Assembly: GCA_903789505.1 (NCBI GenBank)
Contig: CAIFEU010000003.1
Coordinates: 1 to 45,422, forward strand
Length of the DNA: 45,422 nucleotides
Source of the DNA: an uncultured Coriobacteriales bacterium
GTDB lineage: Bacteria; Actinomycetota; Coriobacteriia; Coriobacteriales; UMGS124
Direction of reading: 5' to 3'
A model generated the notes under the pieces. The model had not been told where the DNA came from, did no database searches, and saw nothing but the letters and a program-made list of their open reading frames with translations. Below are positions 15,255-28,426 of this stretch, piece by piece; the first letter of the stretch is position 1; every line of letters starts with the position of its first letter. The translations under genes were made by a program, and so were the position numbers.

Positions 15255-15788
15255 GTGATTCGCGTTGCACTCGAGACGCTCGTCATGGGCAACGTCCCCG
15301 GGGCGTCCCTGCTCATCCTCAGACCGCTGGTCGACGAGCCGATGAACAACCGCATCCTGCCCATCTGCATCGGCCCGGTCGAGGCGGCCGCCATCGGCAA
15401 GGCGCTTTCGGACGAGAAGGACTCCCGTCCGATGACCCACAGCCTGATCTGCACCGTCATCGGGACGCTCGGCGGCAAGCTGCTGCGCGTCTGCATCCCC
15501 CGCGTCAAGGGCACCATCTTCTACGCGTCACTGCACATCCAGCAGGGGGACTCCCTGCTCAAGGTCGACGCACGGCCCAGCGACGCGATCGCGATCGCGC
15601 TACGCATGGACGTCCCCATGTACGTGAGCGAGTCGGTCATGGAGTCGGCCGGCTACCCGGCATGGGTCAACATCAAGAGCGAGCAGGACAGGGCCGAGAT
15701 GGAGCAGTTTCACAAGTTCGTCGAGACGGTCACGCCCGACGACTTCCGCACGGAGAGCATGCGCCACAACGGCGAGGACGGCGAGTAG
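15255..15788 (+). CDS. Bifunctional nuclease (BFN, DUF151) domain protein
   Basis: A 177-residue protein whose first 135 residues match the BFN/DUF151 fold: LRPLVDEPMNNRILPICIGPVEAAAIGKAL followed by PMTHSLICTVIGTLGG, then the strand/helix block VDARPSDAIAIALRMDVPMYVSE, the best conserved motif of the family. Plant members have DNase/RNase activity and bacterial members are common in actinobacteria next to regulators. I chose the GTG at 15255 because GGGGAGG lies six bases upstream and the domain begins immediately; the ATG at 15231 would add eight residues. It stands alone, convergent with gyrA. Confidence 0.85.
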   Translation: MIRVALETLVMGNVPGASLLILRPLVDEPMNNRILPICIGPVEAAAIGKALSDEKDSRPMTHSLICTVIGTLGGKLLRVCIPRVKGTIFYASLHIQQGDSLLKVDARPSDAIAIALRMDVPMYVSESVMESAGYPAWVNIKSEQDRAEMEQFHKFVETVTPDDFRTESMRHNGEDGE

Positions 15789-15810
15789 GGGAGGCCTCTC
15801 GCCGAAAACA

Positions 15811-15860
15811 GAGAGGGGACGGACGCAGGTCAGCTCACCTGACCGCGCCCGCCCCCTCTC
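15811..15860. terminator. Long hairpin between convergent BFN gene and gyrA
   Basis: An imperfect inverted repeat with outer arms GAGAGGGG and CCCCTCTC and an inner stem AGGTCAG/CTGACC. It lacks a T-tract but sits exactly between two convergent stop codons, so it probably ends both transcripts. Confidence 0.5.
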
Positions 15861-15886
15861 GCACGTTCCACACCCGTGTCGGTGTC

Positions 15887-18727
<2,841 letters not shown>

Positions 18728-18825
18728 TTCAGGCCCTTCTCGTCATGTGAACGCGCGGGCGCCCCACCTGCGGGCTCCCGCGCCCTTCGCGCCGACCCCG
18801 TCGGCCGGCGTCGCGCCGCTACCGC

Positions 18826-20901
<2,076 letters not shown>

Positions 20902-21069
20902 TTCTCAGCAAGGCTGACGGCGCTTGAGAGGTCGATTCATCCGATTCGTCGGAGGTGAGGAGACGAGAGGCTTCGCCCGGCACGCCCGACGTCCCGCCCG
21001 GCCGCTCCGACACGGCGGGAGGCGGGCACGCGAGGGACCGTCGGGCGCGGGCCCCTATACATGCCATCC

Positions 21070-21075
21070 ATTATA
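21070..21075 (-). promoter_or_regulatory. Candidate -10 box for gyrBA
   Basis: A perfect TATAAT on the minus strand, about 170 bases upstream of the gyrB start in the 245-base gap after dciA. No good -35 hexamer is visible at 17 bases, so confidence is limited. It suggests gyrBA has its own promoter. Confidence 0.4.
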
Positions 21076-21146
21076 GGGGAGAGTCTTTACAACATGACCC
21101 AAAAAATGCCCTCTCACAGTTGCCACAATCGTTTTCAAGGCCCTTT

Positions 21147-21707
21147 TTAGGACCTCGATGACTTTTTCCATTCCTTGACGGAAATTAGGGCGTTCAGGAC
21201 GTGTTCGCGAAGCGTCGGGTCGGTGATTCCCGACACCATGTCGACGGCTTCCCGACGCTCCTCGGGCGACAGCGGCACGGACTGGGGAGGCACCGCCTCG
21301 TCGTGGTTGGAGTAGCCCTCCGAGAATCCTCCCTCCCGCGCCCGGCGCGAGAGCCTGAACGTGACCTTGTCGACGACGAGGTCCTCCTGGTTCGTGCGCT
21401 CGCAGCGCGCCCTCCACTCGCGCAGAATCTCGAACGAGCGCATCTGGAACTCGTACATCCAGATGTTCGAGTCCACGTAGACGACCATCTCCACGCTGTT
21501 GCGGTGCGAGCGAAACGACAGCCCATTGCAGTGGTCCCGCAGCGTGGGGTCGCCCATCGTCGCCCACAGGCGCAGCGCGCGGGCGACCTTGGCCATGGTC
21601 GGCGTGGCGCGGAACAGCCCGCCCATCACCCCGTCGGCGAGCTCGCCCACCCCCCTCTCGGCGTAGGAGGTGCCCAGGTAGGTCCTGACCTCTTCGTCCA
21701 GGCTCAT
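21147..21707 (-). CDS. dciA: DciA-type (DUF721) protein, probable replicative helicase operator
   Basis: A 186-residue protein in the recF-gyrB interval, the standard place of the DUF721/DciA gene in actinobacteria. The domain core is LRLWATMGDPTLRDHCNGLSF followed by VEMVVYVDSNIWMYEFQMRS (about residues 45-93), matching the KH-like DUF721 pattern of a Trp/hydrophobic strand, a short loop and the W-x-x-E/Q-L-like helix. DciA is the ancestral loader or operator of DnaB in bacteria without DnaC/DnaI. Its ATG overlaps the recF stop codon (ATGA), so it is translationally coupled. The C-terminal 80 residues are variable, with a Pro/Ser-rich linker and a final helix. Confidence 0.75.
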   Translation of the reverse strand: MSLDEEVRTYLGTSYAERGVGELADGVMGGLFRATPTMAKVARALRLWATMGDPTLRDHCNGLSFRSHRNSVEMVVYVDSNIWMYEFQMRSFEILREWRARCERTNQEDLVVDKVTFRLSRRAREGGFSEGYSNHDEAVPPQSVPLSPEERREAVDMVSGITDPTLREHVLNALISVKEWKKSSRS

Positions 21708-22816
21708 GATGCGGACCCTCCCCGCGCCTTGAGATCGACGATCGAAAGGACCTTGGCGCGGTCGCGCTCGCCCTGCGTGAAGTAATCGAGGTTCGCGGTC
21801 GTCACGATCGTCTGCATGCCGGTGTCTATCAGGGAGAACAGCGCCCTGCGCCGGTCATTGTCAAGCTCGCTCATCACGTCGTCGAGCAAAAACACCGGGT
21901 AGTACCCGAGCATGTCCTTGACCAGGGCCGCGTTGGCCATCTTGATCGCGAGGATCGTCGTGCGCTGCTGCCCCTGCGAGCCGAAGTTGCGCACCGCCCT
22001 GCCGTCGATCGTCATCGCGATGTCGTCGTGGTGCGGCCCCGCCACCGTCGTGCGCCGGGCGACCTCCTCCTGGCGCCTCTCACGCAGGATGTCGTGGAAT
22101 GCCTCGACGACCCTCTGCCTGTCGTCGGTGAGCACCCCGCAGAACGGGCGGTACTCCACCACGATGCTCTCGTCGTGGGAGAGCTGGCGGTACGCGTCGT
22201 CGACGTACGGGACGAGGCGCCTGACGAGCGCCTGACGGTACAGGTACAGCGTCGAGCCTGCCGCCACGAGCGCGTTGGTCCAGCTTTCGAACACGTCCCC
22301 GTCGAAGACCTCCCCCTTGAGCAGGGAGTTGCGCTGCGTGACGGCACGCGTGTAGTCGCGCAGGACCTTGCGGTACGCGTCGCTGAGCTGCACGCCGATC
22401 GCGTCGACCAGGTCGCGCCGGCCCGATGCCGGCCCCTTCACCACAAGCAGGTCGTCAGGGTTGAACAGCACCGAGGGGAGGATCTTGGGGCACTCGCTCG
22501 CCCTTCTGTTCTTGCCGTTGATCACGAACGTCTTCTTGGACGGGGCTATGACACACTCCTCGTCGATCAGTCGCTTCTCGCCCACCAGACGCTGCCGCAC
22601 CCTCGCCGCCTCGCCGTCTGGCCCGATCATGTCGGACCCGCCCGCGAGGTGGCGGAAGCTGGCACCGTTCGTCAGCAGCGATATCCCCTCGACGCAGTTG
22701 GTCTTCCCCGCCGCGTTGGGCCCGTGGATGATCGTGAAGCTCTCGGAGGGCTCGAACTCCACCTTCCTTAAGTTCCTGAAGTTCGCGTACGAGACGCTCT
22801 GGATTATCAAGGGCAT
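21704..22816 (-). CDS. recF: DNA replication and repair protein RecF
   Basis: A 370-residue SMC-like ATPase that helps RecOR load RecA at gaps. Walker A is IHGPNAAGKTNCVEGISLL (residues 28-46). The signature motif region is NFGSQGQQRTTILAIKMA near residue 282, and Walker B with D-loop is PVFLLDDVMSELDNDRR near residue 309. The N-terminus IIQSVSYANFRNLRKVEFEP is typical. The stop of dnaN is two bases from this ATG, and the stop of recF overlaps dciA, so the three genes form one operon. Confidence 0.97.
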   Translation of the reverse strand: MPLIIQSVSYANFRNLRKVEFEPSESFTIIHGPNAAGKTNCVEGISLLTNGASFRHLAGGSDMIGPDGEAARVRQRLVGEKRLIDEECVIAPSKKTFVINGKNRRASECPKILPSVLFNPDDLLVVKGPASGRRDLVDAIGVQLSDAYRKVLRDYTRAVTQRNSLLKGEVFDGDVFESWTNALVAAGSTLYLYRQALVRRLVPYVDDAYRQLSHDESIVVEYRPFCGVLTDDRQRVVEAFHDILRERRQEEVARRTTVAGPHHDDIAMTIDGRAVRNFGSQGQQRTTILAIKMANAALVKDMLGYYPVFLLDDVMSELDNDRRRALFSLIDTGMQTIVTTANLDYFTQGERDRAKVLSIVDLKARGGSAS

Positions 22817-22818
22817 CC

Positions 22819-23922
22819 CTAGTAGTTGGGACGGACGGGCATCACGAGGTACAGGAAGTCGATGTCGCCGGTCGTGCGGAACGTCCCGGGCTTGAACGCG
22901 CTCTCGGCCTCGAACGTGATCATGACGTCATCGTCGGTCTTCTGCAGGCAGTCATAGATGAACCGCGAGTTGAAAGAGATCGACATGTCCTCGCCGTCGA
23001 CCTCGACCGGAAGCTCCTCGCGCGCGCGGCCCTGGTCGGGGATCTTCGAGGTGATGACGAGGACGCCCTGGTCGGCGACAATCTGAAAGTTCACCTCGGA
23101 GTTGTTGACCGTCATCGTCCTGACGCGCTGCATCGACTCATACAGGTCGTTCATCTTGAGCGCGATCTTGGTGGTGTACGACGTGGGGATGAGCTTCTGG
23201 TAGTTGGGGTAGTTGCCCTCGATGCGCCTAGTCACGTACGTCACGTCGCCGAACATGAAGATGATCTGCGACTGGTTGCTCGCGATCGTGATCGTGCGCT
23301 GGTCGCTTGCCAGGGACAGGGCGTTGCGCAGGCTTCTCGACGGGACGATGACCTGGAAGTTCTCGACCTCCGAGACGATCTTCGCGTCGGCGACTGCCAG
23401 GCGCACCGAGTCGGTGGTGACCAGGCGAATCCTGTCGGGCGTCACGTTGAGCAGAATGCCGTTGAGGATGGCGCGGTTCTTATCAGCCGAGGCGGCCACG
23501 ACGACCCTGCTCACCATGTCATTGAGCGTCGAGGCTGGGAGCTCCACCGTCGAGTCGACCGAGAACTCCGGGAATGAGGGATAGTCCTGCGGGGCGAAGG
23601 TGTTGATGCTGAAGTAGCTCGTCCCGCTCGTGACGTTGATGGAGCTCCCGTCGGTCTCGAACGAGACGACGCCCTCCCCGAGATGGCCGATCACGTCGTT
23701 GAGAAGCTTGGTGGGAACGACGACCTGACCCGGCTCTTCGATGTTCGCGATGACCTTCTGGCGAAGGCTCACGTCCATGTTCGTGTTCTCGAGGATGAGC
23801 TGGTCCTCGGTTGCCGTGATGAGAACGCCCGTGAGGATGGAGAGGGTCGAGTTCATCTCAACGCCCTTGAGGGCCTTGTTGAGTGCGGTCTTGATCGTGT
23901 CCCTCTCGACGATGAACTTCAT
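22819..23922 (-). CDS. dnaN: DNA polymerase III beta sliding clamp
   Basis: A 367-residue clamp that encircles DNA and tethers the polymerase. It begins MKFIVERDTIKTALNKALKG, includes the three clamp repeats and ends in LYLVMPVRPNY, the conserved C-terminal strand of the peptide-binding pocket (xxMPMR in most species). I prefer the ATG at 23922 (MKFIVERD) over the GTG three codons upstream because the protein family begins there and GGGGTGG is well placed. It is the first gene of the dnaN-recF-dciA run, separated from dnaA by a 430-base region with DnaA-box-like sites. Confidence 0.97.
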   Translation of the reverse strand: MKFIVERDTIKTALNKALKGVEMNSTLSILTGVLITATEDQLILENTNMDVSLRQKVIANIEEPGQVVVPTKLLNDVIGHLGEGVVSFETDGSSINVTSGTSYFSINTFAPQDYPSFPEFSVDSTVELPASTLNDMVSRVVVAASADKNRAILNGILLNVTPDRIRLVTTDSVRLAVADAKIVSEVENFQVIVPSRSLRNALSLASDQRTITIASNQSQIIFMFGDVTYVTRRIEGNYPNYQKLIPTSYTTKIALKMNDLYESMQRVRTMTVNNSEVNFQIVADQGVLVITSKIPDQGRAREELPVEVDGEDMSISFNSRFIYDCLQKTDDDVMITFEAESAFKPGTFRTTGDIDFLYLVMPVRPNY

Positions 23923-24352
23923 CCGTCCCACCCCATCCGCTTAATAAGGTTTTGGTAGCTGTAGCTGTAGTGTCTGTTAGGATTGTTGGAAAGCCGAATT
24001 CCTGCAGCTCAGGGATAAGAAATCTTATCACATGGCTCTGTTGGCAAACCTTTCGAATGGGGCCCGCCAAACCAATCGACATCTCTCCTACCGCATCGGC
24101 TTTCAACCGGCTTTCAAACGCAGACTCACCGCAGACGAACAACCTTTCATCGGTGCTTCCAACGGGGTTTTCCACATCGGTCGATGGTGATGATCCACGT
24201 GGGCGGACTTTTCCACCTTTTGCACCCTCCTGTGGAAAACCAGGTTGAAAATGTGCGCAAAGGGCCTCCCGATCAGCGTCCCTAGCAGCGCGATGGCGCC
24301 TCCGCGGGTTTCCAACGTTCCCGTGACGGCCCCGCACGGCGCCCCGTGTGCC
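23923..24352. other. dnaA-dnaN intergenic region with a second DnaA-box-like cluster
   Basis: A 430-base gene-free region. DnaA-box-like 9-mers: CTTTCAACC 24100-24108 (+), TTTTCCACA 24168-24176 (+), TTTTCCACC 24209-24217 (+), TGTGGAAAA 24231-24239 (-) and GGTTGAAAA 24243-24251 (-). It must also hold the dnaN promoter. Together with the cluster upstream of dnaA this gives a bipartite arrangement like that of several Gram-positive origins. Confidence 0.65.
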
Positions 24353-26242
24353 CTATCGGTTCTTGATCGCCTTCTGCAGGTGCTCCAGCTTGTACATGAA
24401 CGTGCGGTCGCTCTGCGACATGTGCTCGATCTTGGTGATGGAGCTCAGTGCCGTGGTGTGGTCGCGGTCGAAGAACGAGCCTATCGACGAGTACGTGCCG
24501 TCGGTCATCTGGCGCGCGAGCCACATAGACACCTGCCTGGCCTCGCTGACCTGCTTCGTCCTGCGCTTCCCGCGCATGTCCTGCTCCGAGACCCCGTATT
24601 CCTTGGCCACGACCTTCACGATCGTCGAGAGCTCGACCTTGTGCTCCTCGCGGTACATCTCGTCGTGGATCGCGCGAATCCTGTCCTCGGTCAGCTCGAC
24701 GTTGGGCTTCGTGCTCTCCTTGAGCATGACCGTGTTGAGGAAGCCAAGCATCTCGCGGATGCTGTTGGGAGAGTACTGGGCGATCCAGGTGAGCTCGCGG
24801 TCGCCCAGCTCGCGGTTGTTGGCGTGGAACCACGATATCTGGGCGCGCTTGCGCTCGTAGTAGCTCTTGAGGATTGACAGCTTCAGCTCCAGGCTCGGCT
24901 GCGCGATGCTCAGGACGGTCCCGCTGCTGAACCGCGTCTTCATGCGCTCGTCGAGCTGCAGGTAGTCCGGCGGCTCGTCCGCCGTCAGGACGATCGTCTT
25001 GCCCTGGTAGATGAGCTGGTTGAAGATGTCGAAGAACGTCGTCATCGTCTCTTGCTTGTTGACGAGGAACTGCACGTCGTCGATGAGCAGGATGTCAGTG
25101 TCGCGGTACTTCTTCATGACCTCCTTGCCGCGGCGCTTTCTGTTGATGATGTCCTCGATGTAGTCCTCGGTGAAGTTGTTGGAGCTCGCATAGACCACCT
25201 TCACCTCGCTGTTCCGATACATGTGGATGTAGTTCATGATCGCGAACAGCAGGTGGGTCTTCCCCAGCCCGCTCTTGCTGTAGAAGAAGATGGGGTTCGG
25301 GGGGACCCTGTCGCCCTCAGCCACCTCGCGGGCGACGTCGTAGGCCATGCGGTTCGCCTCGCCCACGACGAAGGTGTCGAACGTGAAGTCCTCGATCGCG
25401 AGCTTGGTGGAAGAACCCGCCGCTTTCGAGGTGGCTCCCGCGCCTGCCCGAGCTGCTGCCGGTGCGGCGGTCGGCGTCCCCGCCTGGGTTCCGGCGCTCT
25501 CCGAGGTCTCGACGATGGTCGCGATGCGCGGTGCCTCCTGGGACGGGGCGCCTGCGGGCACCTCCTCCCGCACGGGCTGGGCCGCGGGCGCCGTCGCCGT
25601 GGGGGTCACGGGGGTCTGCACCATGACGGGGGCCGGCACTCCCTCGGGGATGATGTCTATCTCGCCCGCCTTCTCCGCCCGGGCTTCGGTCGGGGAGCCC
25701 CCGGGCACGACGGAGCCCATCGCCGGAACCTCGGGCGCCGGCGGGGTGAGGGGCTGCGCCGCGGGGGCGACGGTCGGCCAGGCGGCGGGCCTCGGCCCGG
25801 TCGCTGGCATCGGCTCGGGTGTGACGGGCGCGGGCGCGAGGACGACGGGCGTCGCCGCCGGCCGGGCCGGGGCCTGGGGCGCGGGGGTCGGGGAGGTCGC
25901 GGGTGCCGCCTCGGGCGTCTCCTGCCGCTGACCCTGCGGTTCGCCCGTGGCAAGCGTCTGGGGGTCCGCGGTGCTGAACAGCGACGCGTCGACCACGACC
26001 CTGAAGTCCAGGTCCATCAGCGTGATCTGCTTGATCCACCCCTCGATCAGCGACTTGTAGTTGGTCATCACGTTCTGCTCGGTCCACCTGAACTGCGTGA
26101 GCGCGGTGAACGTTCCGTTCTCTATCGAGTAGGGGCGCAGACGCTCCAGCCATGCCGAGATCGACGGGTCCTCCCGGTAGGACTTTGCGAGGTTCTGGAC
26201 GTCGGTCCATATGGTGACGGCATCTTGAAATGAAGACATCAT
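24353..26242 (-). CDS. dnaA: Chromosomal replication initiator DnaA
   Basis: A 629-residue DnaA, long for the family (about 450-520 in most bacteria). Domain I is residues 1-90. Domain II is an expanded Pro/Ala-rich linker, about 95-280. The AAA+ domain starts at LAIEDFTFDTFVVGEANRMA. Walker A is YSKSGLGKTHLLFAI (321-335), where the usual first glycine of GGVGLGKT is serine; Walker B is ILLIDDVQF (384-392). Domain IV keeps RDHTTA (593-598), the DnaA-box recognition loop, although the family FGGRDHTTV is here FFDRDHTTA. The start is the ATG at 26242 with only a weak GGAT ribosome-binding site; GHKL-gene stop lies 17 bases upstream, so the two are probably co-transcribed. Confidence 0.97.
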   Translation of the reverse strand: MMSSFQDAVTIWTDVQNLAKSYREDPSISAWLERLRPYSIENGTFTALTQFRWTEQNVMTNYKSLIEGWIKQITLMDLDFRVVVDASLFSTADPQTLATGEPQGQRQETPEAAPATSPTPAPQAPARPAATPVVLAPAPVTPEPMPATGPRPAAWPTVAPAAQPLTPPAPEVPAMGSVVPGGSPTEARAEKAGEIDIIPEGVPAPVMVQTPVTPTATAPAAQPVREEVPAGAPSQEAPRIATIVETSESAGTQAGTPTAAPAAARAGAGATSKAAGSSTKLAIEDFTFDTFVVGEANRMAYDVAREVAEGDRVPPNPIFFYSKSGLGKTHLLFAIMNYIHMYRNSEVKVVYASSNNFTEDYIEDIINRKRRGKEVMKKYRDTDILLIDDVQFLVNKQETMTTFFDIFNQLIYQGKTIVLTADEPPDYLQLDERMKTRFSSGTVLSIAQPSLELKLSILKSYYERKRAQISWFHANNRELGDRELTWIAQYSPNSIREMLGFLNTVMLKESTKPNVELTEDRIRAIHDEMYREEHKVELSTIVKVVAKEYGVSEQDMRGKRRTKQVSEARQVSMWLARQMTDGTYSSIGSFFDRDHTTALSSITKIEHMSQSDRTFMYKLEHLQKAIKNR

Positions 26243-26259
26243 TTTCTAATCCAAACAGA

Positions 26260-27546
26260 CTAAATGTTGGTAATGAACTTCTTGCCCTCGTCGGTCAGGC
26301 AGTACTTCTTGTTGTTGTTTGGCTTGTAGATGAGGCCGATCTTGTTCAGCTCCTGCAATCGCCTCGTCCCCGTCGAGAGGCTCACGCCCAGGCTCTCGTT
26401 GACGTCCGTCGTGCCTACCTGCCTCTGCCTCTTGAAGAGGAGCAGGACCTGCCTGAGGCTCTCGCTTATCGCGCGCGGGGCGTCAGCGGCACCGGCGGAA
26501 GGCGCCGCGTCGCCCGTCCCCTGCGGCTCCGGCATCCCCTGCGGGGCCCGCGTCGCTGCGTGGTCGGGCTGTGCGACGGGGGACGGCGGGAAGTCGCCGT
26601 ACTGCCGCTGCGGCTGCGCGGCGAAGGCCTGCTGGGTGCCCTGCATCGCAGGGAAGCCCTGGGCGTACTGGGGAACGGGGTAGGGAGCGTACTGTCCCGG
26701 TGCGTACTGCTGCTGTCCCGGTGTGACCTGCTGTGGCTGATAGCCGTACGGGTATCCGTAGTAGGGGTAGTACATCGGCTGCTGGCCGTACTGGGGAGGT
26801 GCCGCATAGGGCTGCTGGGGAGATGTCGTCACGGGCATCGCGCCTGCCGCCCCGGGCGTCGGCATGCCCACATAGCCCGAAGCCGCGGGGATTGCGGCGG
26901 GCACCTGCTGTTGTCCCGGCATCGTCGGCGTGGGCTGCGCCTGCGGGGAGCCCGCCTGGGAGGGCATCCCGGCGTCTCCCTCCACGTAACCGGCCCCCTC
27001 GGGGTCGTTGGCGTGAGCGTGGGCCAGGGAGATCGTGACGACCGTCCCATGACCGATGTTGTCCTCGATCGTGATGGTTCCCCCGCGCGCGTGGATGTTC
27101 TGCTCGACCGTCGGGAAGCCGCTGCCCACGCCGCGGATGTACTTCTTCATCTCCCGCGTCGCGGAGGTGAACGACGGCTTGATCGCCGCCTGCTTGTTCG
27201 GTATGCCGGGGCCTTGGTCACTGAAGATGAGCGTCTGTCCCTTGTCGAGGATCGAGATGGTGGGTTCGATGAAGTACGCGTGGATGTAGTTTTCCACCAG
27301 CTCGCGCACCGTCGAGTAGCCGAAGCTCCCTCCCTGCTGCATCATCAGCTGGTAGACGGTGTCCTGGATTTCCTGCAGATAGGTCCTGATGTCCTTGGGC
27401 TCGATGACGACGACGCGCGGCGGCATCGTCGGGTCGTCGTACACCGCTATGCGCGCCGGGTACGATGGTTCCGGCAGCTCATTTTCACCTTCATGATGGT
27501 TATCATCATTTGAACTGTTTTCTACAAACGGATAAAAAGTATCCAT
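26260..27546 (-). CDS. GHKL ATPase with a disordered linker and C-terminal winged helix, encoded between oriC and dnaA
   Basis: A 428-residue protein of unknown function. Residues 60-175 form a GHKL ATPase fold: N-box ELVENYIHA (82-90), G1 box DQGPGI (110-115), an A-x-x-P-x-FTS lid (121-128), G2 box GVGSGFP (139-145) and GHGTVV (166-171). This resembles the SpoIIAB/RsbW anti-sigma kinase type more than a sensor histidine kinase. Residues 185-355 are a Pro/Gln/Gly/Tyr-rich low-complexity linker with YYPYYGYPYGY near 259-269. Residues 362-428 look like a winged helix (VNESLGVSLSTGTRRLQELN, then a KYCLTDEGKKF wing). It shares the dnaA operon and borders the origin, so a role in initiation control is plausible (inference). 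Confidence 0.8.
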   Translation of the reverse strand: MDTFYPFVENSSNDDNHHEGENELPEPSYPARIAVYDDPTMPPRVVVIEPKDIRTYLQEIQDTVYQLMMQQGGSFGYSTVRELVENYIHAYFIEPTISILDKGQTLIFSDQGPGIPNKQAAIKPSFTSATREMKKYIRGVGSGFPTVEQNIHARGGTITIEDNIGHGTVVTISLAHAHANDPEGAGYVEGDAGMPSQAGSPQAQPTPTMPGQQQVPAAIPAASGYVGMPTPGAAGAMPVTTSPQQPYAAPPQYGQQPMYYPYYGYPYGYQPQQVTPGQQQYAPGQYAPYPVPQYAQGFPAMQGTQQAFAAQPQRQYGDFPPSPVAQPDHAATRAPQGMPEPQGTGDAAPSAGAADAPRAISESLRQVLLLFKRQRQVGTTDVNESLGVSLSTGTRRLQELNKIGLIYKPNNNKKYCLTDEGKKFITNI

Positions 27547-27722
27547 ATTGAATTACTTTCTATAATGATAGATAACCAACAATCCGAGTAATGAGCATTG
27601 TAGAACAAAGGGTGACGAGAGTCTCTTGCGCCGCCGCTTGCCTTCGGTCCGGGCTGCGCTTGCGCGTCGTGAAAAGAGCAAGTTGGGAAAAGGCCTGCTT
27701 ACAGTGCCCTTACGTGGTTTGG

Positions 27723-27850
27723 TTTTCAACCTATGACAATGGCTTTCAACAGGTATAACACAGTTTTCCACACTCCGTGCTTTCAACAGTGTTGAAAACT
27801 CGCCCCTGAAATTCCGAAATTGTTGAAAACTCGGTGAGAACCGTTGAAAA
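27723..27850. repeat. Cluster of seven DnaA-box-like sites
   Basis: Seven 9-mers in 128 bases: TTTTCAACC, CTTTCAACA, TTTTCCACA and CTTTCAACA on the plus strand, then TTTTCAACA twice and TTTTCAACG on the minus strand. The four forward sites precede the three reverse sites, with the switch at 27789, so the cluster is convergent. Confidence 0.75.
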
Positions 27851-27879
27851 CGGCATTCCAAGGTTTGAAATGTTCAATT

Positions 27880-28000
27880 GCTCCAAGAATTTGTTATATC
27901 TAATTAAATATTCAAATTAATGATACACATTAAATAATTAATAGTCATATATTGTAGAAATATAGATTTCATTAATCTATATTCAACATATGAAATTCAG
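27880..28000. promoter_or_regulatory. AT-rich DNA unwinding element
   Basis: About 120 bases that are more than 75% A+T by eye, including AATTAAATATTCAAATTAA and ATTAAATAATTAATAG. It lies directly beside the DnaA-box cluster on its rpmH side, with one further box at 28034-28042, which is the standard position for the duplex unwinding element. Confidence 0.75.
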
Positions 28001-28182
28001 TGCACCTAAGCATCCTTTCGGGTGTCGAAATTGTTTTCAACGCCATTCTGTTGTAAGCGGCGGGTGAAAAGGTGAAAGGGGAGGCGGAGGACGGCCGCCG
28101 ACGGGCTTGCGGGGCGAGGGCGCGCATGGTCGAACCCGCTGGTCATCCGTGTGTTCGTTCGGTTGACGCACGGTGATGCCGT

Positions 28183-28211
28183 TTGACGCCTAAAGGTGCT
28201 CTCCTTATACT
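28183..28211 (+). promoter_or_regulatory. Promoter of the rpmH operon
   Basis: TTGACG at 28183-28188, a 17-base spacer, and TATACT at 28206-28211, 55 bases before the rpmH start. A second TTGACG occurs at 28163-28168 but has no matching -10 box. Confidence 0.85.
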
Positions 28212-28266
28212 CTACTGGCTATTCTGTCTGCATTCGCAGCATATATACGCCAGGAGGATTTGTACT

Positions 28267-28422
28267 ATGAAGCGCACATGGCAGCCCAACAAGCGGAAGC
28301 GTGCCACCACTCACGGCTTCCGTACCCGTATGGCAACGAAGAACGGCCGCAAGGTCCTCGCGCGTCGTCGCGCCAAGGGTCGCAAGAAGCTCACCGTCTC
28401 TGACGAGCGAAACACCAAGTAG
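28267..28422 (+). CDS. rpmH: 50S ribosomal protein L34
   Basis: A 51-residue basic protein with the L34 pattern MKRTWQPNKRKRATTHGFRTRM followed by GRKVLARRRAKGRKKLTVSD. It is slightly longer than the usual 44-47 residues because of a short polar tail. AGGAGG at 28252-28257 fixes the ATG at 28267; the frame is open upstream but unconserved. It is first in the rpmH-rnpA-yidD-yidC-jag operon and overlooks oriC. Confidence 0.98.
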   Translation: MKRTWQPNKRKRATTHGFRTRMATKNGRKVLARRRAKGRKKLTVSDERNTK

Positions 28423-28426
28423 CTCG

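Larger units (their letters stand above)
27547..28182. other. oriC: Chromosomal replication origin (oriC) region
   Basis: A gene-free region between the divergent dnaA and rpmH operons. It has DnaA-box-like 9-mers at 27723-27731, 27743-27751, 27764-27772, 27780-27788 (plus strand), 27790-27798, 27821-27829, 27842-27850 (minus strand) and 28034-28042 (plus strand). Only 27764-27772 (TTTTCCACA) is close to the classical box; the commonest form is TTTTCAACA. Replication genes and ribosomal-protein genes diverge from it in the leading-strand sense on both sides. Confidence 0.9.
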
